From Clostridium gasigenes (lineage in GTDB: Bacteria; Bacillota; Clostridia; Clostridiales; Clostridiaceae): a DNA stretch of 64,000 nucleotides. A program made the translations under genes and the position numbers. The notes under the pieces were generated by a model. That model was not told where the DNA came from. It did not search any database and was given only the letters and a program-made list of their open reading frames with translations. Location of the stretch: positions 186,001-250,000 of the forward strand of contig NZ_FNJM01000003.1 of NCBI RefSeq assembly GCF_900104115.1, in the 5' to 3' direction. Position 1 is the stretch's first letter, and each line of letters begins with the position of its first letter. This document shows, one piece after another, positions 45,885 to 54,853 of this stretch.

Positions 45885-46634
45885 ATGAATTATATACTAT
45901 ACGATTTAGAATTTAATCAAGAATATCCAAGTAATAAATCTATAAAAACAGATAACTATTTAAAATTACCTTTTGAAATTATTCAAATTGGAGCATTAAA
46001 ACTTAATGAGGACTTTAAAACAATTTCTACATTTAATACTCTAGTTAAACCAACTCTTTACCCTACTATTCATCCTTATATAGAAGATTTAACCAAAATA
46101 AATAATGAACAATTAAATTTATCTAATAGTTTTCCTAAAGTTTTTAAAGACTTTATAAGATTCATCGGAGAAGATACTCCTATATTTTGTGTTTGGGGAA
46201 CTACTGATATTAAAGAACTTTTACGAAATATTGAGTTTCACAAATTATCTACTTCATTAATTCCTAAAGAATATATTGATATTCAACTCCACACTTCAAA
46301 ATATGTTAATTCTCCTAATTCATCAAGAATTGGTTTGAGCAATGCAGTTAAGCTCTTAAATATTCCTATTCAAAGTGAGTTTCATGATGCTTTTAACGAC
46401 GCCTACTATACTTCTGAAGTTTTTAAGAATATTTATACTACTAATATAAAGCCTATAGTTTATACTCCTACTCGCCCTAAAAGAGAGAAAGTGCACAAAT
46501 ATAAACTTAATACTACTTCTTTAATAAATCAATTTGAAAAAATATATAATAGAGAAATGTCTGAAGAGGAAAAATCAATTATAAAACTTGCATATACCAT
46601 GGGTAGAACTCATCAATTTACTATTAAAGATTAA
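45885..46634 (+). CDS. 3'-5' exonuclease of the DEDDh family
   Basis: A 249-residue exonuclease. The first metal motif is YDLEFNQ (D7, E9), with the second acidic residue in the central FCVWGTTDIKELL region and the final HDAFNDAYYTSEVF giving the His-x4-Asp motif near 168-173. It resembles KapD/inhibitor-type RNase T-like nucleases of Firmicutes, which trim RNA or DNA 3' ends. An upstream in-frame ATG (45825) would add 20 residues, but ATG 45885 has a better site (GGTGGGTGG). Confidence 0.83.
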   Translation: MNYILYDLEFNQEYPSNKSIKTDNYLKLPFEIIQIGALKLNEDFKTISTFNTLVKPTLYPTIHPYIEDLTKINNEQLNLSNSFPKVFKDFIRFIGEDTPIFCVWGTTDIKELLRNIEFHKLSTSLIPKEYIDIQLHTSKYVNSPNSSRIGLSNAVKLLNIPIQSEFHDAFNDAYYTSEVFKNIYTTNIKPIVYTPTRPKREKVHKYKLNTTSLINQFEKIYNREMSEEEKSIIKLAYTMGRTHQFTIKD

Positions 46635-46645
46635 ATGTTATACTA

Positions 46646-47284
46646 TTAATACTTAAGCATTCCTGTAAATTCATTCCAGTTAATAGATTCTCCACCCATA
46701 CTTTCAAGATGCTCTGTATGAAACTGACAATCTAAAAATTTAAAATCTTCTTCTTCCAGCTTTTCACATAGAGCTATTAATGCCATTTTAGATCCATTGC
46801 TAACCCTTGAAAACATACTTTCTCCAAAAAAGCACTTTCCTATCTTAACTCCGTAAATTCCTCCAACTAGCTCTTCATCTTTATAAACTTCTACACTAGA
46901 TGCATATCCATTATTAAATAAATTAAGATATGCATTCCTCATATCATCTGTAATCCAGGTCCCTTCTTCATTTTCTCTAATTTCCTTGCAACTTGTTATT
47001 ACCCCATAGAAATCATTATTAAATGTTACTTTAAACTCTCCACTATTTATAATTCTTTTCATAGTTTTAGAAATATGTACTTTATCTGGTCTAATGATAT
47101 ATCGCTCTTTTGGACACCACCATAATATTTCTTCCCCTTCGTTATACCATGGAAATATACCATTTTCATATGCTAGCAATAGCCTATCCATAGATAAATC
47201 TCCACCAACAGCTAAAAGACCATCCTCTTCTGCATACTCTGGATATGGAAATGCAATTCTTTCATCTAATTTATAAATAGTCAT
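46646..47284 (-). CDS. aat: Leucyl/phenylalanyl-tRNA-protein transferase
   Basis: A 212-residue enzyme that adds Leu or Phe from charged tRNA to proteins with N-terminal Lys or Arg, marking them for ClpS-ClpAP/CP degradation (N-degron). Signatures include FPYPEYAEEDGLLAVGGDLS, WYNEGEEILWWCPKERYII, and GGIYGVKIGKCFFGESMFS (each quoted within length). ATG 47284 with AGAGGTG replaces an upstream in-frame start. The family is best known in Proteobacteria, though some clostridia have it. It is convergent with the exonuclease gene. Confidence 0.93.
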   Translation of the reverse strand: MTIYKLDERIAFPYPEYAEEDGLLAVGGDLSMDRLLLAYENGIFPWYNEGEEILWWCPKERYIIRPDKVHISKTMKRIINSGEFKVTFNNDFYGVITSCKEIRENEEGTWITDDMRNAYLNLFNNGYASSVEVYKDEELVGGIYGVKIGKCFFGESMFSRVSNGSKMALIALCEKLEEEDFKFLDCQFHTEHLESMGGESINWNEFTGMLKY

Positions 47285-47403
47285 TTTTTCACCTCTGTTT
47301 TTTATTATTTTATTCCTTAGCAACTTATATAACTAAAAAATCCAATATAACAATTATATCAATCATCATATTGGATTTCATTATTTTTTTGAAAATACCT
47401 TAT

Positions 47404-48351
47404 TTAGCATTCAACTTTATTATTAATAAAGTCATCTATATTTTTATCTTTATAATACATAGCTACAAACCCTATAGTCAATAATATTACAAAAGTTACC
47501 ATAAGTCCACCTTCTGCTCCAAATGCTCCTCCATTTAAAATACTGTCTTCAACAGTTTTTAGTTGATACATTCCATCAACTACATTTCCACTTACTTGGA
47601 ATCCCCATATATATCCCTGGAAATAATTCCAAGTTATATGAAATCCAATTGGCATCCAAATATTAGATGATTTCATAAACATATACCCAAATGCTATTCC
47701 TATTAAGAATATATTTATTAGGGGAAGTACTCCTATTTCTGCATTTGCTAAATGCATAGCAGAAAATATTATTGAAGAAACAATTAGTACTACCCACTTG
47801 TTTCTTGTTTGCTTCAATACAGACATACAATACCCTCTCCCAAATATTTCCTCACCAAATCCCACTGCAATAAAAGCCAAAAGACCAATTATTAAATTAC
47901 TACTAAACCTCGGACTAGTGATTGGATTAACTAATTTTATACTTCCTATAAGTAATAAGACTACAGCTACTATTGTAATTGTAACTGCACCTAATGCTAA
48001 CCCAACTCCAAGTTCCTTATATCCATTTTGGCTAAAGCCCTCCTTTGGTATAATGTTTGTAAGCCCCATATATTTTATTTTTTTCTTCTCAAATATTCTC
48101 CAAACTACAAATACAGTTCCAATTACGCATATATTTTGAAAGATAGCCATAATAACAAAATGCATTTGATTACTTTGAATTGCTAATGTAGCTGCATTAA
48201 TATCTCCTCCATTTTTAGCCATTTCAATCCCCATAAACACTATACCAACTATAATTGATGTTATTATTGTTAATGCTATCATCATAATAAATGTTAATGA
48301 TATCTTCCATCCACTTCTAACCTCTGAATATTTATTTTTAAATATCTTCAC
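47404..48351 (-). CDS. CPBP-family intramembrane glutamic protease
   Basis: A 315-residue protein with about eight membrane helices. The CPBP/Abi motifs are present: GFGEEIFGRGY (EExxxR), SAMHLANAE (first His) and GFHITWNYFQGY (HxxxN). The fold is that of the type II CAAX prenyl protease and related Abi proteins, which can process bacteriocins or membrane regulators. GTG start with AAGGAGG. The stop is followed at once by an AAGGTAT repeat edge and then a hairpin. Confidence 0.88.
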   Translation of the reverse strand: MKIFKNKYSEVRSGWKISLTFIMMIALTIITSIIVGIVFMGIEMAKNGGDINAATLAIQSNQMHFVIMAIFQNICVIGTVFVVWRIFEKKKIKYMGLTNIIPKEGFSQNGYKELGVGLALGAVTITIVAVVLLLIGSIKLVNPITSPRFSSNLIIGLLAFIAVGFGEEIFGRGYCMSVLKQTRNKWVVLIVSSIIFSAMHLANAEIGVLPLINIFLIGIAFGYMFMKSSNIWMPIGFHITWNYFQGYIWGFQVSGNVVDGMYQLKTVEDSILNGGAFGAEGGLMVTFVILLTIGFVAMYYKDKNIDDFINNKVEC

Positions 48352-48512
48352 TTTAAATACCTCCTTATCCTCTCATTTTTTGGCTCTAATTATAATTATA
48401 TCTGATATAGTTATTTTTTACCATATTTTTTCTAAAATTAGACGCTTTAAAAAATAATCTATCCTATTGTATTTATATTTTCCTAAATTCCCCTGGTATG
48501 TACTAATTAAAC

Positions 48513-48552
48513 AAAAAAAATCCCTAAGACTTTTTATAGCCTTAGGAATTTT
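48513..48552 (-). terminator. Terminator of the small HTH gene
   Basis: Stem AATTCCTAAG / CTTAGGGATT with one mismatch, followed by TTTTTTTTGTTT on the minus strand, immediately after the stop. Confidence 0.88.
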
Positions 48553-48879
48553 TTATTTTGAACATATATCTTCTAATAAAGTTTCTAATTTCTCTATACG
48601 TTCTTCTAGTTCTTTAATTTTTTCATTTTGCATTTCTACATTACCAGAGCCTATGTTATCAGATCCAATAGTTTCCATAGCTTCTATAACTGCTTGATTA
48701 GGTGTAAATTTACCTTCTATAAATAAGTACTTATTTCTTTCCATTAATTTCTTAACCGCTTGTTTATGTAATCCTATTTCAGTACTTACTTTACTTAAAC
48801 TGCAACCATTACTCATCTCTCTCTTTATATGGTTAACTTTTTCAAATTCTTTTAACTTACTAAATTCATTTTTATCCAT
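48553..48879 (-). CDS. Small HTH and coiled-coil protein
   Basis: A 108-residue protein. Residues about 15-50 form a resolvase-like helix-turn-helix (MSNGCSLSKVSTEIGLHKQAVKKLM). Residues about 80-106 form a coiled coil rich in Glu/Lys/Leu (IKELEERIEKLETLLEDI). The architecture fits a small dimeric DNA-binding regulator. It is monocistronic with AGGAGGC-type ribosome site and a strong terminator. Targets unknown. Confidence 0.7.
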   Translation of the reverse strand: MDKNEFSKLKEFEKVNHIKREMSNGCSLSKVSTEIGLHKQAVKKLMERNKYLFIEGKFTPNQAVIEAMETIGSDNIGSGNVEMQNEKIKELEERIEKLETLLEDICSK

Positions 48880-48974
48880 TTTTCTGCCTCCATTATGTTA
48901 ATTCACTTAACCTTAACATAATCTAAATATGTAGTCCACCCCTATGAACAATTTCTCAAGCACATCCACATAAA

Positions 48975-49013
48975 AAGATGACATAAAGATTTATAAAATC
49001 TTTATGTCATCTT
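48975..49013 (-). terminator. Terminator of the glycosyltransferase gene
   Basis: Perfect 18-bp stem AAGATGACATAAAGATTT with a 3-nt loop, followed by TTTTTATG on the minus strand, 40 bp past the stop. Confidence 0.92.
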
Positions 49014-49052
49014 GGGCCTTTTCAAATATAGAAAACATTTCCATCAACATAT

Positions 49053-49955
49053 CTAATTAATTGATTTTAATAAACCCTTTATCTCATTTAATTTTTGCTC
49101 AAAATAATCTTCTTCAGAATAGTATTTAGTAAAAAACTCATCTATACCCTGTATACCTACGCCTATTTCTTTCCTAATTATAGCATGAATACTTGGTATT
49201 ATTACAGAATTAACCATTTTATTTTTTTCATTTTTAATAGTTTGTTTTTCTAATCCATGTTTTTCATAATCATATAATATATCAAAATAATCCCCTATAA
49301 CTTCTAGTAAATCATATCCAATCCTAGGTGCATGTCCAGAGCCTAATTTCAGTATATTACCAGTAAAAATATAAAACTTTGGATTCTTCTTTAACAACTC
49401 CATTTGTATATAAACCTGATTTACCTCTGTATTTATATATCTATCTTTATCTTCAAGCTCCTTATAATGTTTATTATTTATTATCATTGATGTAATAAAA
49501 GTAATACCATTTAGTTGGTTTAAGTAATCATTAAAGCCCACTCCTTGAATAGCTGTTAAATTGCAACCAGTCCACGGTGCATATATTACAGACACATCCT
49601 CGTTCTGATTAATTAGCTTAATAATTTCAGTTATAATTCCTCTATTAAAAAAGTCATCATCGCCATGAGGATTTATATATTCCCCCTGGGCTAATTCAAG
49701 TACTGTCTTAAGATTCCTAGCAAAACCTTCATTTTTAGCTTGTTTAAAATAAACTAAATTACTATATTTAGCTTTATATTTTTTAACTATTTCTTCAGTA
49801 TTATCTGTAGAGCAGTTATCACATACTAAAATTTCAATATTAGGGTCATCATTAATTTCCCCATAAATCCACTCTAAGCATTGTTCTAAGTAAAATCCCC
49901 TATTAAACGTTGGAATACCGATGGTTAAGGTAGGTTTTTTATTTTCTTCAGCCAT
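49053..49955 (-). CDS. Family 2 glycosyltransferase
   Basis: A 300-residue cytoplasmic GT-A fold enzyme. Motifs are LTIGIPTFNRGFYLEQCLEWI at the start (quoted in part: IGIPTFNRGFYLEQC), the nucleotide-sugar site VCDNCSTDNTEEIV near 47-60 and the metal-binding DDD in PHGDDDFFNRG near 100. Sugar and acceptor are unknown. It is isolated from any polysaccharide cluster. ATG 49955 is preferred to the adjacent TTG. Confidence 0.85.
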   Translation of the reverse strand: MAEENKKPTLTIGIPTFNRGFYLEQCLEWIYGEINDDPNIEILVCDNCSTDNTEEIVKKYKAKYSNLVYFKQAKNEGFARNLKTVLELAQGEYINPHGDDDFFNRGIITEIIKLINQNEDVSVIYAPWTGCNLTAIQGVGFNDYLNQLNGITFITSMIINNKHYKELEDKDRYINTEVNQVYIQMELLKKNPKFYIFTGNILKLGSGHAPRIGYDLLEVIGDYFDILYDYEKHGLEKQTIKNEKNKMVNSVIIPSIHAIIRKEIGVGIQGIDEFFTKYYSEEDYFEQKLNEIKGLLKSIN

Positions 49956-50290
49956 CAAACTAATCTCCTTTCAAATTTTTTTTGAAGCTTAATGATTCAA
50001 CTCTTAAGTAAAAGATAAGCATCTAGTTAGACTTTCTTTATTCATATTCTTGCACTTAAACATACACTTATGCTTTTGGTATTTATACAAACATTGCTTT
50101 CAATTTCTATCTTATAATCCTGACCTTATCATTATATACATCTTCAAATTATTTGTTCTTGTAATCTAAATATAACCAAGGAAAATAGCATATCCACTTC
50201 CCCCTATCTTTCTTTGTTATATTTCCATTGTTCAGACTCCTATACTTATAAGGAATTTTCAAGAAATAACTAGTCCATATAGTATTTTTT
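49956..50290. other. Intergenic region with one repeat arm
   Basis: About 335 bp without a gene. At 50250-50278 the plus strand reads AAGGAATTTTCAAGAAATAA followed by CTAGTCCAT, which matches the dispersed repeat arm, located just after the SNF2 gene stop. No other feature recognised. Confidence 0.45.
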
Positions 50291-53200
50291 CTAATTAAAA
50301 AGACTCAAAATTTCTTCATCTGTTAATTTACTTAATATTTTTCCATCCATTACTTCTCCATTCATTACATTATTAATAAGTTCTTTTTTACTTTCTTGTA
50401 ATTTCACTATTTTTTCTTCTATAGTACCTTGTGAAATTAATTTTATTACTTCTACAACTTTCTTTTGCCCTATTCTATGAGCTCTATCTGTTGCTTGCTC
50501 TTCAATAGCTGGGTTCCACCATGGATCAAAATGAATAACCAAGTTAGCTGAAGTTAGGTTTAATCCTGTTCCTCCTGCTTTTAGAGATATTAAAAATACT
50601 TTTATATGAGGACTTTCATTAAATTTATTCACAAGATTTATCCTTTCTTTGGCTTTAACGCTACCATCTAGATATAAATATTCTATATCTTCTTTAGCTA
50701 TTTCTTCTTCTATTTTCTTTAATACAGATGTGAATTGAGAAAATATTAATATCTTTTTATTACAATCTATTGCATTACTCACAATATCAATTGTGGCTTT
50801 TATCTTTCCACTTCCACCTGAGTATTCTTTAATTAAAATTGATGGATCTAGACATAGTTGTCTAAGCTTTGTTAAATAAGAGAATATTGTTATTTTATCT
50901 TCTTTATTTAACTTCATTTTTGATTTAACATCCTTCATATAACTTTTATAAATTTGTTTTTGTGCAACTGTCATTTCCACCAAATATTTTTTCTCTATTT
51001 TATCTGGAAGTTCTTCTGCAACATCTTTCTTTAATCTTCTTAATATAAATGGTTTAATTAATGTTTTTAATTCTTCAATATTCTTTCCACCAGTATTTAT
51101 AAATTTTTCTTTAAACTTCTGCTGGGTATAAAGAAATCTAGGCATTATAAAATCAAATATCGACCAAAGCTCAGTAAGATTATTTTCAATAGGTGTTCCT
51201 GTTAATGCAATTCTACACTTTGCATTAATGCTTTTAACTATGTTTGTATTTTGAGATGTAGGATTTTTAATATTTTGAGCTTCATCAATAATACAATAAT
51301 CAAATATATTATTTTTATAATTTTCAAAGTCATTTCTTAATGTTCCATAGGTAGTAAGAAGCACATCATACTCCTGCTGCTTTTCTAATACCTTTGCTCT
51401 TTCATCCAAACTTCCATGAATTATACCAATCTTAAGAGTTGGTGCAAAATTACTAAATTCATCTTTCCAATTATAAATTAAAGATGTTGGAGTAATAACT
51501 AAAGTTTTGCTCCCTTTTTTTGAAAGTAAAAATGCTATGGTTTGTATTGTTTTTCCAAGACCCATTTCATCTGCTAAAATCCCACCAAACCCCATATTAG
51601 ATAATTCTGCAAGCCAATTATATCCTACTAACTGATAAAATCTTAATGTAGCATTTAAATCTTTTGGAGCTTTCAGATTTTTATATTCTCTATTAGTCAG
51701 GCTTTCTCTTATACTTTTAAGTGCCTCTTCCCCCTTGATAAAATCTAGACCTTTATTTTTAATAATATTATCTAAATAAAGCGCCTTATTTCTATCTATT
51801 TTTATAATATCTTCTTTTAATTTTTCTCCATTACTTAAGTCTTCTATTAAATTCAAAAATCCTACTACTCTTTTATCTGTCAAATCTAAAAAATCATTTT
51901 TTTCAGTTTTAAAAAAGCTTCTATTTTCTTTAACTGAATTTAAAGAACTTTGTAGTTCTCTCAAACTTAAATCTCCTACATTATATTTAAAGAAAAAATA
52001 GCCATCTTCCTCTTCTATTTCCCCATCAATAAACGTTGAATTTATTAACCTCATTTTCTTAAACTCATTAGATAAATGTATTTCGCCTAATTTTCTAAGA
52101 TTTTCTAATTCAAAAGATAATAAATTGAAAATATCCTCATCTTCCCCTATAAATACAAAGCTACCCTCTTTCTTTATAAATCTAAGTCTTTCAAGTTCCA
52201 TACAAATTTTATCTTCCTTTTTTAAATCTCTTAAAAAACCTTTATTGTTAGATTCATTTATTAATTCTATTTTTTCTCCTAAATAATTAATCTTAACTCT
52301 GCAATAAACCTTATTATCATATTTTTCAAAATGAAACTGTGGAAATGTTAATTTTTCTGTAAATTCCTTTACTCTTTCATCCAAGGTAATTTCATTCGAT
52401 ATTTTTTTTAGTATATTAATTAATTTTTCTAATACCTCTATTGATTTATTAAACTTAATTTGCCCCTTACTTTTCAATTCATTATATAAGGGTTTATAAT
52501 ACTTTATCTGTTCCATTGATGGAAGATATAACTTTCTATCATAAATATAAACATCATTATTTTCATTAAGTGGTATAGGAAACTTCTTTTTGGTTCTTAA
52601 AATAAAAAAATCCCCTTCTAACTTTAGATTAAATCCTATTGGTAAATCTTTTCTTAAAACTTCTGAAGCGTAATCTAAATAATCATAATTCAAGACTATT
52701 TTCTTTTTTGAATTTACTAGGTTTAAAAATTCTCTTAAAGTATTTGGTGCAATTCTTAATAATTTTCCTTTTGCCATTTGATAACTTCCATTTTTTAAAT
52801 CTTTATTTAACTCTATGTATTCTTTTATAAAATTTAAAACCGATTCATCTTCAGCGCAAAATATATCCTCATAAGGTTTATATGTAAATTCTTTATTAAA
52901 TGTATTTGGTCTATTTAGATTTCTTGTATTAATAAATTCTTCTAGTGAATTTATTAAATTAGTACTTTTTCTTCCTATTCTAAATTCAGCCTCATAATAG
53001 TTTGCATACTTCTCATTAACATGTTTTAGTTTTATATCTAGGTTAAGAGGCGAAACTTCGTCATTACTTTTTACTGACTTTAAAATACTATTACCCTTAT
53101 TTTCACTTTTTTCACCTTCTGCACTTTTTTCTTTATCACTTATTATTTTCTTTTTAGCTAAATCATAAAACATGTACATTATTGCCAGATTATGTTTACA

Positions 53201-53476
53201 TACATATATATTAGTAAGCTTAGAATTATCCTCAGATTCATTACAAGTACACTTACAACTTAGCAGAGTTTCATTTTTAATATTTATTTTGATATGGGAA
53301 TTGAATTCACTAGTACTATTTTCATTTTTAACTTTTCCATATATATTATATATAAAATCTATTTTTTTGCTTTTTATATTTGAGGCTAACCCTTTATTAA
53401 AGATTAACTCCCCTTCTTTTCTATTAAAGTTAGATCCCGAATCTAATACTTTATCTACTAATTCTTTTAAATTCAT
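50291..53476 (-). CDS. SNF2-family helicase with SWIM zinc finger
   Basis: A 1061-residue Swi2/Snf2 ATPase. A SWIM zinc motif (C76-x-C78 ... C93-x-H95) is near the N-terminus, followed by the bacterial SNF2-associated region (about 150-600). The helicase core has Walker A DEMGLGKT at 636-643, motif II DEAQ at 731-734, and motif VI QATDRAHRIGQ near 985. Such proteins translocate on duplex DNA and may act in repair or on RNA polymerase, like RapA. No nuclease or phage-defence partner gene is adjacent, so a housekeeping role is more likely. Confidence 0.92.
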   Translation of the reverse strand: MNLKELVDKVLDSGSNFNRKEGELIFNKGLASNIKSKKIDFIYNIYGKVKNENSTSEFNSHIKINIKNETLLSCKCTCNESEDNSKLTNIYVCKHNLAIMYMFYDLAKKKIISDKEKSAEGEKSENKGNSILKSVKSNDEVSPLNLDIKLKHVNEKYANYYEAEFRIGRKSTNLINSLEEFINTRNLNRPNTFNKEFTYKPYEDIFCAEDESVLNFIKEYIELNKDLKNGSYQMAKGKLLRIAPNTLREFLNLVNSKKKIVLNYDYLDYASEVLRKDLPIGFNLKLEGDFFILRTKKKFPIPLNENNDVYIYDRKLYLPSMEQIKYYKPLYNELKSKGQIKFNKSIEVLEKLINILKKISNEITLDERVKEFTEKLTFPQFHFEKYDNKVYCRVKINYLGEKIELINESNNKGFLRDLKKEDKICMELERLRFIKKEGSFVFIGEDEDIFNLLSFELENLRKLGEIHLSNEFKKMRLINSTFIDGEIEEEDGYFFFKYNVGDLSLRELQSSLNSVKENRSFFKTEKNDFLDLTDKRVVGFLNLIEDLSNGEKLKEDIIKIDRNKALYLDNIIKNKGLDFIKGEEALKSIRESLTNREYKNLKAPKDLNATLRFYQLVGYNWLAELSNMGFGGILADEMGLGKTIQTIAFLLSKKGSKTLVITPTSLIYNWKDEFSNFAPTLKIGIIHGSLDERAKVLEKQQEYDVLLTTYGTLRNDFENYKNNIFDYCIIDEAQNIKNPTSQNTNIVKSINAKCRIALTGTPIENNLTELWSIFDFIMPRFLYTQQKFKEKFINTGGKNIEELKTLIKPFILRRLKKDVAEELPDKIEKKYLVEMTVAQKQIYKSYMKDVKSKMKLNKEDKITIFSYLTKLRQLCLDPSILIKEYSGGSGKIKATIDIVSNAIDCNKKILIFSQFTSVLKKIEEEIAKEDIEYLYLDGSVKAKERINLVNKFNESPHIKVFLISLKAGGTGLNLTSANLVIHFDPWWNPAIEEQATDRAHRIGQKKVVEVIKLISQGTIEEKIVKLQESKKELINNVMNGEVMDGKILSKLTDEEILSLFN

Positions 53477-53557
53477 CTACTCACCCTATTCTATTTATTT
53501 GCTTGTTATTTTTTTGAAAATCCATTCTATAGATTATAATATCATATCTAGTCTAAA

Positions 53558-53618
53558 ATAAGACATATGCAAATAAATAACAAATCAGTATTGTTGTATT
53601 TATTTTAATATGCCTAAT
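53558..53618. repeat. Palindromic copy of the AAGGCAT repeat
   Basis: AAGACATATGCAAATAAATA on the left and its near complement ending TATTTATTTTAATATGCCT on the right, with arms meeting at CAAATCAGTATTGTTG. A separate single arm (complement of GGATTTTCAAAAAAATAACA) lies at 53495-53522, and a third starts at 53708, so this 220-bp gap holds three copies. Confidence 0.7.
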
Positions 53619-53647
53619 ATAAAATAATATTGATTTTAAAAATAAAA

Positions 53648-53684
53648 AAGACCAGAATCTAATATTTCTATTGATTCTAGCCTT
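53648..53684 (-). terminator. Terminator of the desulfoferrodoxin gene
   Basis: Stem AAGGCTAGAATC / GATTCTGGTCTT with wobble pairs, followed by TTTTTTATTTTT on the minus strand. Confidence 0.85.
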
Positions 53685-53705
53685 GATAATTTATTTTACA
53701 ATGCC

Positions 53706-54086
53706 TTATTTAGTTTTCCAAAGTCCATGTATGTTGCAATATTCTCTAACTGTTTCGATTTCTCCATCAATTTTAAATGTAGCTTCTGGAGATTCTCCTG
53801 GTTTCAATTCTTTTCTAAAAATTGTTCCATCAGTTGTTATAACTTCTATCCACTGTATATAATGTTTTTCTTCCATAGGATGTGTTACTGATCCTACTTT
53901 CACATTTACTCCACCATTTATTTTTTCTACAACTGGTATATGTTTTTCTGTAGCTGCATCAACTGAATTTTCTTTAAGTAATGTCATTGGTTTATTGCAA
54001 CACACAAGTGTTCCACCTCCGCCATTAATAACCTCAACCATAGACCCACATATTTCACAACAATAAATTTCATTTTTCTTACTCAT
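53706..54086 (-). CDS. dfx: Desulfoferrodoxin (superoxide reductase, class I)
   Basis: A 126-residue two-domain iron protein that reduces superoxide to peroxide without making oxygen. The N-terminal desulforedoxin site has C10, C13, C29 and C30. The catalytic C-terminal site has H49 (EKHIPVVE), H69 and H75 ([12 protein letters not shown]), C117 and H120 (YCNIHGLW). All ligands are intact, with the conserved Glu47-Lys48 before H49. Its TAA stop forms the start of TAAGGCATTGT. A very long inverted repeat lies upstream. Confidence 0.96.
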   Translation of the reverse strand: MSKKNEIYCCEICGSMVEVINGGGGTLVCCNKPMTLLKENSVDAATEKHIPVVEKINGGVNVKVGSVTHPMEEKHYIQWIEVITTDGTIFRKELKPGESPEATFKIDGEIETVREYCNIHGLWKTK

Positions 54087-54116
54087 TAAAGTACCTCCTT
54101 ATTTATGTTATCTTGT

Positions 54117-54172
54117 ATTTGTATCTCTTTAATAAATAGTATATCATAACTATTTATTAAAGAGATACAAAT
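54117..54172. promoter_or_regulatory. 24-bp perfect inverted repeat between dfx and HMA-like gene
   Basis: Two exact 24-bp arms (54117-54140 and 54149-54172; each has TGTATCTCTTTAATAAATAG at its core) around the 8-bp loop ATATCATA. It starts 31 bp upstream of dfx and about 92 bp upstream of the divergent HMA-like gene. It may act as an operator for a dimeric regulator, or as a hairpin in the dfx transcript. Confidence 0.75.
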
Positions 54173-54264
54173 GTTCAAAATATTAAAATATATTTAATTG
54201 TAATATAACTATCCTACTTTGAGCATACTACTTTTATAACTTTTTTTAGAAAGGAGTCGATAAC

Positions 54265-54471
54265 ATGGAAAGAGAACACTATCTTATTAATGATCTTACT
54301 AATGAAAATGTTAAAACTCAAGTTAAGAATGCTCTTGAAAAAATTGAAGGTGTAAATAAGGTTTGTATTGACCTTGGACGTGGAAGCGTTGAAGTTATAT
54401 ATAATGAACCTGCTACACGAGATGAAATTAAAATTTGTATAGAAGATACAGGACATAAAATTCAATACTAA
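54265..54471 (+). CDS. HMA-like small protein without CxxC
   Basis: A 68-residue protein with the ferredoxin-like fold pattern of heavy-metal-associated domains: VKTQVKNALEKIEGVNKVCIDLG, then VEVIYNEPATRDEIKICIEDTGHKI (quoted in part: GSVEVIYNEPATRDEIK). The metal-binding GMTCxxC of true copper chaperones is replaced by LTNENVKTQV, so copper binding at that site is unlikely. Two other cysteines (C34 and C58 approx.) remain. The ribosome site AAAGGAG is good. Function unknown. Confidence 0.75.
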   Translation: MEREHYLINDLTNENVKTQVKNALEKIEGVNKVCIDLGRGSVEVIYNEPATRDEIKICIEDTGHKIQY

Positions 54472-54539
54472 TAGCTATCTAAATAAATGAATATATCCTT
54501 TACTCTGTTCTATAAGATATATCCAAAGGAGTGATAATA

Positions 54540-54752
54540 ATGGCTAGTTATACTGGTGTTGTTAAATGGTTTAATGAAGAAAATGGATATGGATTTATAT
54601 CCTGTAATGAAGGTGCTGATGTTTTTGTTCATCATTCTCAAGTAAAAGAGAAAGGTAATAATAAGGATCTTCATGAAGGTGAAAATGTAACTTTTGACAT
54701 ACAACAAGAAGAAAAGGGTCCAACAGCCTTTAACGTTCAAAAAATGGATTAA
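54540..54752 (+). CDS. cspA: Cold-shock protein (CspA family)
   Basis: A 70-residue single-stranded nucleic-acid-binding OB-fold protein. RNP1 GYGFIS and RNP2 DVFVHHS are present, with the WFNEENGYGF start. ATG 54540 follows AAAGGAGTGATAATA. The leader contains TCCTTT (54495-54500), able to pair with the AAAGGA ribosome site. CSPs usually control their own translation through leader structure. It lies 68 bp after the HMA-like gene, so it may be cotranscribed. Confidence 0.94.
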   Translation: MASYTGVVKWFNEENGYGFISCNEGADVFVHHSQVKEKGNNKDLHEGENVTFDIQQEEKGPTAFNVQKMD

Positions 54753-54853
54753 TTTCAAATTCAAAAGCATTAACCATAATTTGGTTAATGCTTTTTATAA
54801 TTATAAACTAGTAATATTTATTATTATTTGATTGTGCCTTATTTAAAACTTTA

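Noticed and set aside
50291..53476. SNF2 helicase as part of a DISARM- or other phage-defence system
   Set aside because: No methylase, nuclease, PLD or other defence partner is adjacent; the SWIM-SNF2 type is a common chromosomal gene in Firmicutes.
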